A stretch of 43,751 bases of DNA from Acidimicrobiaceae bacterium (GTDB lineage: Bacteria > Actinomycetota > Acidimicrobiia > Acidimicrobiales > RAAP-2), in contig JABEUQ010000068.1 in the NCBI GenBank assembly GCA_013044265.1, positions 1 to 43,751 on the forward strand, read 5' to 3'. The notes under the pieces are model-generated. The model was not told the DNA's origin. It did not search any database and worked only from the letters and a program-made list of their open reading frames with translations. Made by a program: the position numbers and the translations under genes. Below, one piece after another: positions 7,892-15,036 of this stretch; positions within the stretch are counted from its first letter, which is position 1, and each line of letters starts with the position of its first letter.

Positions 7892-9112
7892 TTAGTCGCT
7901 GCGCAGTGCATCAATTGGCGTGAGTCGGGCGGCTCGTGACGCGGGGTAGACGCCGAAGACGAGCCCGATCCCAGCCGCAATGAACACCGACCCCAAAATC
8001 GCCGGTGACGAGATGGCGACTGGCTGGGAGATGAGGTGGGGCAGGAGAATTGCCAAACCGACCCCCAGTCCGACGCCGATAATGCCGCCGGCCAGTCCGA
8101 GAAGCAACGCTTCGGCGAGGAATTGACGCAGGATAACTCCGGGGGTTGCGCCGAGCGCCTTGCGAAGACCGATCTCACGAATTCGTTCGGTCACCGACAC
8201 GAGCATGATATTCATCACCCCGATACCACCGACCAGCAGTGAAATCGCCGCGATGGCAACTAAGAGAATAGTCAGGGCCGCGTCGGCGGCGGCAGTAGTA
8301 GCGAGAAGCTGTGAGTCGGGGGTGATCGTGAAGTCGGCCTGCGATGGCACGGTGATGCCGTGCAGTTGCAGAAGCAGATCGTTGGCTTCTTGATACGCAG
8401 GTCCGATGGTGGAGGATGAACTGGCCTTCAGCAGAATTTGGCTGATCGAGGAAATGTTACCGATGAGGACCTGTTGGGCGGTCGTAATTGGTACGATCAC
8501 CTGGTCGTCCTGATTGGTGGAGCTAGAACCCGCCGATTTGAGCGTTCCCACTACCTGAAACGGGGTCGTGCCGATGTCCACGGTCTGGCCGACAGGGTCC
8601 TGACCGGCGAAGAGCTCGGAAGCAACTTGAGACCCGAGGACGGCGACTGCGGCTCGGCTGGTGACGTCGCTTGGGGTGATGAAGCGTCCTGCACTTAGCT
8701 GACGACCCCGGATCCCTAGATAGGGGGGAGTCGTACCAATTACTGGTGCCGTCCACGTCGAAGAGCCCGCTTGCATCGACGCCTGGGTCTGGACGACCGG
8801 GGCCACTGCAACCACCTGGGGGGCATTGGCGTTCGAGCCCAAAGCCAGGGCGTCGGACATCGTCAAACTGGTGGAGGACCCGGCTCCGCCGCGCACCCCA
8901 CCAGTGGTGCTGCTGCCGGAGGTAACGGTGAGCACATTACTCCCGAGAGCCGATATCGCCGACGTCACACTCGACTGAGTCCCCTCACCGATGCCTACCG
9001 TCACGATCACCGCGGCAATACCGATAAGGATGCCCAGCACCGTCAGGATCGAACGCGAACGATGAGAGATGATTGCATCGACTGCCGCGCGCAACGTCTC
9101 GGAGAATCTCAT
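7892..9112 (-). CDS. MacB/FtsX-type ABC transporter permease
   Basis: A 406-residue permease with the MacB layout: one N-terminal membrane helix (about residues 18-40, ILTVLGILIGIAAVIVTVGI), a large extracytoplasmic domain (about 45-270, rich in Ser/Thr/Gly) and three C-terminal helices of the FtsX domain. The conserved coupling stretch VTERIREIGLRKALGATPGV lies between the first two of these, and the protein ends VYPASRAARLTPIDALRSD. I start it at the ATG at 9112, which overlaps the ATPase stop by four bases, rather than the GTG four codons upstream. It is third in an operon of adaptor, ATPase and permease. Such systems export peptides, lipids or drugs by a mechanotransmission mechanism; the substrate here is unknown. 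Confidence 0.88.
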   Translation of the reverse strand: MRFSETLRAAVDAIISHRSRSILTVLGILIGIAAVIVTVGIGEGTQSSVTSAISALGSNVLTVTSGSSTTGGVRGGAGSSTSLTMSDALALGSNANAPQVVAVAPVVQTQASMQAGSSTWTAPVIGTTPPYLGIRGRQLSAGRFITPSDVTSRAAVAVLGSQVASELFAGQDPVGQTVDIGTTPFQVVGTLKSAGSSSTNQDDQVIVPITTAQQVLIGNISSISQILLKASSSSTIGPAYQEANDLLLQLHGITVPSQADFTITPDSQLLATTAAADAALTILLVAIAAISLLVGGIGVMNIMLVSVTERIREIGLRKALGATPGVILRQFLAEALLLGLAGGIIGVGLGVGLAILLPHLISQPVAISSPAILGSVFIAAGIGLVFGVYPASRAARLTPIDALRSD

Positions 9113-9963
9113 CGCGCACCCCACTCGCCTTGTTGGGCGCTGGTCGCCAGAACGGTCTCAGTCGCACCATCGGCCACCACTAAGCCATCGCGAAGACGGA
9201 CCACTCGTGGGGCGATGCGAGCCACATCGGGCTCGTGGGTAATGATCACGATGGTGCGCCCCGCCTGACTGAGTTCAGAGAACCACCCGAGTACTTCGTC
9301 GCCTGACGTGGTGTCGAGGTTGCCCGTCGGCTCATCGGCGAGGACGACTGCCGGGTCAGTGACGAGTGCTCGGGCGATTGCCACTCGTTGTTGCTGGCCA
9401 CCCGAGAGCTGGTTGGGTCGATGCCCAGCGCGATGAGAAAGCCCTACTCGCTCCAGGGCCGCCGCGGCGCGGCGACGGCGTTCGGCCGGGCGCACACCCG
9501 CGTAGACGAGGGGGAGTTCGACGTTCTTCTGAGCGTCGAGGGAGGCCAGTAGGTGGAACTGCTGGAAGACGAAGCCGATCGATTGGTTGCGGATTCGCGC
9601 CAGTTCCGCGTCGTCAAGGTGCTCCACGTCTTGACCATCGAGGCGGTAGGTTCCTGAACTGGGTAGGTCCAGACAACCCATGATGTGCATGAGCGTGGAC
9701 TTGCCTGCCCCTGACGGTGCCATCACCGAGACCAATTCTCCGCGATTGATCACCAGTTCGATTGCTCGCAACGCGTCAACTGCAGTGTCACCGACTCCGT
9801 AGGTCTTGTGCAGGTCGTGCATTTCGATGACCGGAGGCTGAAAATCAACCGTCGCAGTGAGGGGAGTCGGGTGATCCGACACCAAAACAACGGATTCGGT
9901 GTCTTGCGGGGCGACTTTCTCTGCGGAAACTTTTTCTGGCAGTCCACCAGCTGGTTCGATCAT
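9109..9963 (-). CDS. MacB/LolD-type ABC transporter ATPase
   Basis: A 284-residue nucleotide-binding subunit. After a non-conserved tail of about 45 residues come the Walker [11 protein letters not shown]-loop FVFQQFHLL, signature [15 protein letters not shown], Walker [13 protein letters not shown] and H-loop [11 protein letters not shown], all intact. The first Walker A glycine is alanine, a change seen in other members of the LolD/MacB group. It overlaps the adaptor gene upstream and the permease gene downstream by four bases each (ATGA), so the three are translationally coupled. It should sit on the cytoplasmic face and drive the neighbouring permease. Confidence 0.93.
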   Translation of the reverse strand: MIEPAGGLPEKVSAEKVAPQDTESVVLVSDHPTPLTATVDFQPPVIEMHDLHKTYGVGDTAVDALRAIELVINRGELVSVMAPSGAGKSTLMHIMGCLDLPSSGTYRLDGQDVEHLDDAELARIRNQSIGFVFQQFHLLASLDAQKNVELPLVYAGVRPAERRRRAAAALERVGLSHRAGHRPNQLSGGQQQRVAIARALVTDPAVVLADEPTGNLDTTSGDEVLGWFSELSQAGRTIVIITHEPDVARIAPRVVRLRDGLVVADGATETVLATSAQQGEWGAR

Positions 9964-12287
9964 CCGGCACCGCCCGCGCGACCGGCACCGCCCGCGCGAC
10001 CACCTCCGCCCGCGCGACCACCTCCGCCGAAGCCACCGGCCCCGCCGAAGCCACCGGCCCCGCCGAAGCCGCCACCGCTACTCGTTCCACTTGGGACGGT
10101 GGCCCTCGTGTTGGCGATCACAACTTTCTCACCGGCGCTCAGCCCCGAGATGATTTGGGTGAGTAGACCGTTTGATGCCCCGGTGACCACGCTCACCCTC
10201 TCTGATTTGGCGTTGGACATAATCAACACGTAACTTTGAGATCCGATGGTGTGAACGGAACTCGTGGGCACGCTCAGTACGTTTGACGCGCTCTTCACGA
10301 TCACCGAAACCTGGGCACTTTCACCTGCGAATAATTTTGCCTGGGGCGTGGTCACGCTCAAGGTCATCGGATAGGTCGCCACCCCGCTGGTCACGGTGGC
10401 TTGCGGGGTGATCTGCGAGACGACGGCGTTGAGCGAGGTGGTAGAGCCGGCAGGAACCACGGTAGCTTGCTCGCCGACCTTGATTTGTGAAATCTGGGTA
10501 TCGCTGAGCGTGGCGTTTACGTTGAAAGTATTGGATCCGATCAAGATAATGGCACCGCTCGGCAGTCCTGTTGTCGAAGCAGCACTCGTGCTACTCGAGG
10601 ATCCGCTGGATGAAGTAGTTCCGGCAACAATGTTCACCTGGCCGATGGTGCCCGATACGGGAGCCACGATGGTCGCATCTGCTAATTGAGCCTCGGCGAC
10701 CGCGAGCACCGAATTTGCGTCCTGGAGAGTGGCTTCATCGATTGAGATCTGCTGGGGGGTAGTTCCCGTTTTCGTCACCACGAGATTGCGTTGAGCGCTC
10801 GTAACGTTGGCAACGTCCGCGGTGATCGTCGCCTTAGCCTGTTGAACGGCCTGGTCATTCTTCACTTGAGTGGAGGGTACCTGACTCTGAGCCGTCTGCA
10901 GGACCGACTCGTCATTCTGTACTGTCTGGATGGCGGCAGTGACGGCGGAACTGGCGGAGACGCACTCGCTCGAGGAGGGATCGGCACGACAGCCCCCGGA
11001 GGCAATCTTCTGGTCCAGGGCAAGTGCGCCTTGATCACTCTGGGCCTTCTGGGTCGCTTGGGTCAATGTCAACTTCGACAGAGTAAGGGCGGTCGCGGCG
11101 GCGGTCTGAGCGTCGGCGTAGGCCGTCTGATCGTTCTGCAGAGAGGTCTGCGCGCTGTTCAGTGCCGACTGTGATGAGTCTTGGGCCGCAACATTCTTCA
11201 CCTGCGTGGCGTTCACTTGTTGCGTGTCCTGGGTAACGGTCTGCGCGGCGGCGTTCAACTGGCTCTCTGCTTGGTTATACGCGGCGAGAGCGCTCGCGTA
11301 AGACGCATAGCCAGCGCTGTTCGTGGGGCAACTGGAGGTGCCGCCCGCACTCTCACATGCTGACAACAACTGGGTTTCGGTCGTATAGTCAGCGGACGCC
11401 GTCGAACTGGCCGTCGCTTCGCTCTGTTCGGCGGCGAGCAGAATGTCATTGGCGCTCGCGAGATTCTGTGCGTTCTGCGCTTCGGTATCGCTGAGCGACG
11501 TCTGGGAGTTCTGTACGGCCGCTTGGGCCGAAGCGATTGAAGCCTGCGAGGCATCCAGTGACTGGGTGTTCTTCTGTTGGGTGCTAGCCACTTGCGTTTG
11601 GTCGGTCGTGAGAGCCTGCTGGTCGGATTGCACCAGTTGTTGACCAGAGGTGAGCGTTGCTCGAGCTCCGGAACACTCGTTCGACGAGGGAGCGGCCTTG
11701 CACCAACCCTGTGCGGTTGACCGGGCGAGGGTTAACGCGGTTTGATCACTGGCGAGCTTGATCTTGGCGGTCGTGACCGACTGCTGGGCGAGCACCATAT
11801 TCTCTTTATTTCCTTGGATGGTCGACTGCAGAGACGCTCGAGCGCTCGATAACTGGGTCTGGGCGCTGGTCACACTCGACTGGGCCGTGAGCAACTGTGA
11901 TGCCGTCGCTCCTGCCATGTCGAGCGACAGGTGCGCTTGATCTGTGATGAGGGTGGTCCTGGCCCCAGTCACCGTGCTCTGCAGACTGGTGGTGTCGAGA
12001 CTGGCGAGGACTTGTCCAGCGGATACTTTTTGGCCGGGCTGGACGTTGACGGTCTTGATGGTGCCCGACACGTTGAAATTCAAACCAATCGCGGCGCGGG
12101 GCACGACCGTTCCGCTGACCGAGATGGTCGTGCTGATGTTGGCGGTGCTCACGGGTGCGGTGAAGAACGATGCGCTCGAAGATCCGCTGGTCACCACGGC
12201 GGTGGCGACCCCGCCCCCGACCAGGACCACGGCGACGATCGACGTCACCAATTTGTGCGCTCGTAGAGCGTTCGGTACCAGCCTCAT
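9960..12287 (-). CDS. Very long HlyD/MacA-type membrane fusion (adaptor) protein
   Basis: A 775-residue adaptor, about twice the usual length. An N-terminal membrane anchor (12-33) leads to the first half of the lipoyl domain (about 66-98, VSGTIKTVNVQPGQKVSAG). The second half is at about 537-555 (ATIVAPVSGTIGQVNI), followed by beta-barrel and membrane-proximal domains. The roughly 435 residues between the halves, where the helical hairpin normally sits, are rich in Ala, Gln, Ser and Thr. They contain three cysteine pairs, each C-X8-C (196/205, 311/320, 433/442), and three TQxKN motifs (236, 361, 473). The protein ends in a Gly/Phe/Arg-rich tail (738-775). The ATG has AGAGGGG upstream. In a monoderm there is no TolC to reach, so the long hairpin may span the thick wall; that is inference. 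Confidence 0.88.
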   Translation of the reverse strand: MRLVPNALRAHKLVTSIVAVVLVGGGVATAVVTSGSSSASFFTAPVSTANISTTISVSGTVVPRAAIGLNFNVSGTIKTVNVQPGQKVSAGQVLASLDTTSLQSTVTGARTTLITDQAHLSLDMAGATASQLLTAQSSVTSAQTQLSSARASLQSTIQGNKENMVLAQQSVTTAKIKLASDQTALTLARSTAQGWCKAAPSSNECSGARATLTSGQQLVQSDQQALTTDQTQVASTQQKNTQSLDASQASIASAQAAVQNSQTSLSDTEAQNAQNLASANDILLAAEQSEATASSTASADYTTETQLLSACESAGGTSSCPTNSAGYASYASALAAYNQAESQLNAAAQTVTQDTQQVNATQVKNVAAQDSSQSALNSAQTSLQNDQTAYADAQTAAATALTLSKLTLTQATQKAQSDQGALALDQKIASGGCRADPSSSECVSASSAVTAAIQTVQNDESVLQTAQSQVPSTQVKNDQAVQQAKATITADVANVTSAQRNLVVTKTGTTPQQISIDEATLQDANSVLAVAEAQLADATIVAPVSGTIGQVNIVAGTTSSSGSSSSTSAASTTGLPSGAIILIGSNTFNVNATLSDTQISQIKVGEQATVVPAGSTTSLNAVVSQITPQATVTSGVATYPMTLSVTTPQAKLFAGESAQVSVIVKSASNVLSVPTSSVHTIGSQSYVLIMSNAKSERVSVVTGASNGLLTQIISGLSAGEKVVIANTRATVPSGTSSGGGFGGAGGFGGAGGFGGGGRAGGGGRAGGAGRAGGAG
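9963..10076 (-). repeat. Tandem repeats encoding the Gly-Phe/Gly-Arg tail of the adaptor
   Basis: Short in-frame tandem units of about 15-18 bases. On the coding strand they give copies of GGFGGA and then GGRAG / GGAGRAG. The plus strand shows runs of CCGAAGCCACCGGCCCCG and GCCCGCGCGACCACCTCC. The units are nearly identical at DNA level, so the tract probably changes length by slippage. The encoded tail is positively charged, flexible and at the extreme C-terminus of the adaptor. Confidence 0.75.
10788..11828 (-). repeat. Diverged internal repeats encoding the C-X8-C / TQxKN units
   Basis: This part of the adaptor gene encodes residues 154-500. It holds three diverged units about 112-125 residues apart. 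Units one and three are most alike around the cysteines (AAPSSNEC against ADPSSSEC, and SDQTALTLA against SDQGALALD); unit two is more diverged (CESAGGTSSC). Each cysteine pair is followed 40-50 residues later by a TQxKN motif and a Q/S/A-rich helix. The DNA copies are no longer identical, so the duplication is old and kept at the protein level. Confidence 0.7.
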
Positions 12288-12745
12288 CGATTCAATTCCC
12301 CTCTTCTGCGGTCGTCTTATTTTTAAAAATCTTGGTCAACGACTAATCCACAGCGAGGTCGGTTCGTATCCTGGGCTGTAGGTGAGAACGACTGTCCCGG
12401 CAGGGTTGGTGCCGTAGCCGCATTTTGCGTCAAAGAGGTGCTCGGGTGCCGCCACATCACCAGCTGAGTGCCGCGGGCCGAAGACAGGGTTGGGAATTGG
12501 TGGGACGGGTGGTTTGCCTGAGTGCGTCCGGTTGATCACAGACCCGAGTGTAGAAAGTGAATCTGGACGAGAACTAAAGGCTTATTAATAGTTTCCTGGA
12601 TGTCAGCGGCGTCGCGTCGTCCAATCGTGCGAAGTGGTTGCGCTATCACAGTTCGTGGCACTCACTTCAGTGATGGGACCAAGATTTTCGACGCAGAACT
12701 AAGTATCTATAGAGGAATTTTATAATGATTTGACATACTGGGCCC
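12288..12745. promoter_or_regulatory. Divergent control region between export operon and two-component system
   Basis: A 458-base gap between two divergent operons. A 12-base perfect palindrome ATTTTTAAAAAT (12319-12330) lies about 32 bases upstream of the adaptor start, and a TATTAATA palindrome sits at 12583-12590. Both are AT-rich islands in GC-rich DNA. A consensus -10 box TATAAT at 12721-12726 precedes the regulator GTG (12746) by 19 bases; no good -35 is paired with it. A weak leftward frame at 12336-12539 (67 codons) is not supported. The layout suggests that the response regulator controls both directions from here. Confidence 0.5.
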
Positions 12746-13426
12746 GTGAGCACCGAGATCCTTATCGTCGAGGATGACGACAATCTGGCGTACGTCATTG
12801 ACAAGATACTGCAGCGAAGTGGGTACGCGGTGACCTGGGTCTCCAACGGGTGCGAGGCACTGCGTTTGGTGCAAGAGAACGCCCCACCGGGCTTGATAAT
12901 TCTCGACGTGATGCTCCCCGATCTCAACGGCTTTGAGGTGTGTCAGCGGCTCCGAGAAGCCGGGGAGAACGTCCCGATAATCTTTTTGACCGCAGTCGAT
13001 TCGGTGGGCGACAAAGTGCGAGCTTTAACGATGGGCGCAGACGACTACCTCACCAAGCCCTTCAGCGTCGATGAACTCAGTGCGCGCGTGCGGTCCTTGC
13101 TGCGACGTCACGGCAAGGCTCCTCAACCGCTCGTGTCGACGAGTGGCAATATTGTCATTGACGAGGAGACCCACATTGTCACGAAGAGCGGGGCACCAGT
13201 GGATTTATCACCAACTGAATTTCGTCTTCTGCGCTACCTAGTGAGCAACGCCGGCAGGACTTCTACTCGCGGACAGATACTTGAGCACGTCTGGGGCCAC
13301 GGCTTCGAAGGTGAATCCACGATCGTCGAATCGTTCGTTTCACAGCTGCGAAAGAAGATCGACACTTCACCACCCACCGTGATCAGAACTATTCGAAGCG
13401 TCGGCTATCGATTTGAGCGACAGTGA
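12746..13426 (+). CDS. OmpR/PhoB-family response regulator
   Basis: A 226-residue DNA-binding regulator. The receiver domain (residues 4-120) has the acidic pocket E9-D10-D11, phospho-acceptor D54 in LIILDVMLPDLNG, T82 and K104 in YLTKPFS. The winged-helix domain (about 134-226) has the family signature LSPTEFRLLRYLVSNAGRT, the recognition region STIVESFVSQLRKKI and the closing IRTIRSVGYRF. The GTG start is chosen because the receiver begins directly after it and TATAAT lies 20 bases upstream. The kinase gene follows at once. Its facing partner is the export operon, its most likely target. Confidence 0.95.
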   Translation: MSTEILIVEDDDNLAYVIDKILQRSGYAVTWVSNGCEALRLVQENAPPGLIILDVMLPDLNGFEVCQRLREAGENVPIIFLTAVDSVGDKVRALTMGADDYLTKPFSVDELSARVRSLLRRHGKAPQPLVSTSGNIVIDEETHIVTKSGAPVDLSPTEFRLLRYLVSNAGRTSTRGQILEHVWGHGFEGESTIVESFVSQLRKKIDTSPPTVIRTIRSVGYRFERQ

Positions 13427-13433
13427 CGCCTCG

Positions 13434-14843
13434 GTGAATCTTCGCCTCAGGCTCACCAGTGCGGTGGCATTCCTCCTCGTAGTGATCGCCCTCCTTGGCA
13501 TTGTGCTTCTCGACTCAATTGGGACTACTGAGCTGCGCCAGGTCGATCAACAGTTGCAACACTCGCTGTCGATAGTCCGTACCCTGAACGCGCCGACGAA
13601 TTCACCCCTGCATTCTTCCGCTGATAAGAGAAAGTTCATCGATACTCGATTCAGTGGTTTCTTTATCGCCGCTATCACGAAGGGAAAACGCAACGTTATC
13701 GTCACACCGCTCGGTGCGGGGCAGTCATCTCCACAGATTCCGCCCGCCATCTCCATGCCGGGCCAAGCTTTGCAAATCTTTACGGTTGGATCTGTCTCGG
13801 GTTCGCTTCAGTGGCGTGCGGTCCTGGTGCCAGAAAAAAATTCGGCGACTGATCTGCTTATTGGGGTTTCCCTGGCACCGTTTAACTCGTCCATGGGTTC
13901 TCTGCGACTTGCGCTCTTCTTGGCGGGGCTGGTGATTCTCGCGGTCGTAATTGCGACCGGCTTTTGGATTGCCCAACTCGGACTTCGTCCGATTGCCGAA
14001 GTCACTGATGTGGCCGACGCGATCACTGCAGGAGACCGCACACGTCGAGTGACGAGAGTGCGCCCACGCACGGAGGCTGGCAAATTGGCACAGGCTTTCA
14101 ATCTGATGCTCGACGAGCAATTCGCGTTGCAAGAGCACCTTCGTCGATTCGTGGCCGATGCATCGCACGAACTTCGTACTCCCGTCTCAGTGATCATCGG
14201 AATTACCGAATTGTGGCGCAAGGGTGAACTTAGTGGCAACGAAGAGCGCGACGAAGCGATCCGTCGCCTCGGGCTCTCAGGCAAACAAATCGGCAAGTTA
14301 GTTGAGGATCTCCTACTTTTGGCACGTCTCGATGAGGGTCAAGCAATCAATTGGACGTCGGTCAACCTGACAGAACTGATTGACGACGTTGTATCGGACG
14401 CATTGATTAATGTACCGGAGCGTTCAATCATTCTTCACGTCTCGGACTTCGTTGTCGTCAATGGTGACGCTGACGGACTGCGTCAAATTGCAGCCAATCT
14501 GATCAGTAACGCTCTACGTCACACACCACCTAACGCAGTTATCGAGGTCACATTGTCGAACAGTACCGATGAGGCTCTTTTGGAAGTTTATGATTCGGGA
14601 CCTGGAATGACGCCTGATGAGGTCAGCCACGCCTTCGATAGGTTTTGGCAAGGCAATGCCGGCAGGTCACAGTCGGGCGCGGGCCTCGGACTCTCCATTG
14701 TGCGCAGCATCGTTCTGGCACACGCGGGCGATGTCACGCTCGAATCTGACGTGGCTTCGGGTACCCACGTGAGGGTGGTGATCCCGCGCGGCGGGGGAGC
14801 AGGGCCGACAACCAACGCACTGGCCACTGGCACGGTCGCCTGA
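13434..14843 (+). CDS. Membrane sensor histidine kinase
   Basis: A 469-residue kinase paired with the upstream regulator. Order: membrane helix (about 7-26), extracytoplasmic sensor domain of about 130 residues with no cysteines, second helix (about 157-180), HAMP linker, HisKA box with phospho-acceptor H245 in FVADASHELRTPVSVIIG, then the ATPase domain with N box NLISNALRHTPPNAV, G1 box YDSGPGMTPDE and G2 box GAGLGLSIVRSI. I start at the GTG seven bases after the regulator stop; a TTG at 13413 overlapping that stop would add seven residues. The sensed signal is unknown, but stress on the envelope or an exported compound fits the facing export operon. Confidence 0.93.
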   Translation: MNLRLRLTSAVAFLLVVIALLGIVLLDSIGTTELRQVDQQLQHSLSIVRTLNAPTNSPLHSSADKRKFIDTRFSGFFIAAITKGKRNVIVTPLGAGQSSPQIPPAISMPGQALQIFTVGSVSGSLQWRAVLVPEKNSATDLLIGVSLAPFNSSMGSLRLALFLAGLVILAVVIATGFWIAQLGLRPIAEVTDVADAITAGDRTRRVTRVRPRTEAGKLAQAFNLMLDEQFALQEHLRRFVADASHELRTPVSVIIGITELWRKGELSGNEERDEAIRRLGLSGKQIGKLVEDLLLLARLDEGQAINWTSVNLTELIDDVVSDALINVPERSIILHVSDFVVVNGDADGLRQIAANLISNALRHTPPNAVIEVTLSNSTDEALLEVYDSGPGMTPDEVSHAFDRFWQGNAGRSQSGAGLGLSIVRSIVLAHAGDVTLESDVASGTHVRVVIPRGGGAGPTTNALATGTVA

Positions 14844-15003
14844 ATTGACAGGCGTCTGTGGTGACGTGCGAGACAGGCGCGAACCATTCGCGAGGCAAGT
14901 TCCGCGGCAGCACCATTTCGGCCGTCGAGGAGTACGCAGAAATACCATCGTTGCAGTTTTGTTTCGGGGCTGGACTCGGGGCCCCTCAAAGTTCGTATCG
15001 CCG

Positions 15004-15033
15004 ATGACACTGGAATGACACTCGGTCTACTAT
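15004..15033 (+). promoter_or_regulatory. Candidate promoter of the YfhO-like gene, possibly leaderless
   Basis: ATGACA at 15004-15009 and TACTAT at 15028-15033 are spaced by 18 bases, a good match to a vegetative promoter. The ATG of the next gene is at 15037, so transcription would begin about at the start codon and the mRNA would have no leader. Leaderless mRNAs are common in actinobacteria. No Shine-Dalgarno sequence is present before this ATG, which agrees. Confidence 0.4.
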
Positions 15034-15036
15034 CGC

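Noticed and set aside
9109..9963. Defective ABC ATPase because Walker A starts with Ala
   Set aside because: APSGxGKST occurs in working LolD/MacB-type ATPases; all other motifs are intact.
12336..12539. 67-codon leftward frame in the export/regulator gap
   Set aside because: Fairly protein-like at its end, but it lacks a ribosome site and any known family, and sits in a control region.
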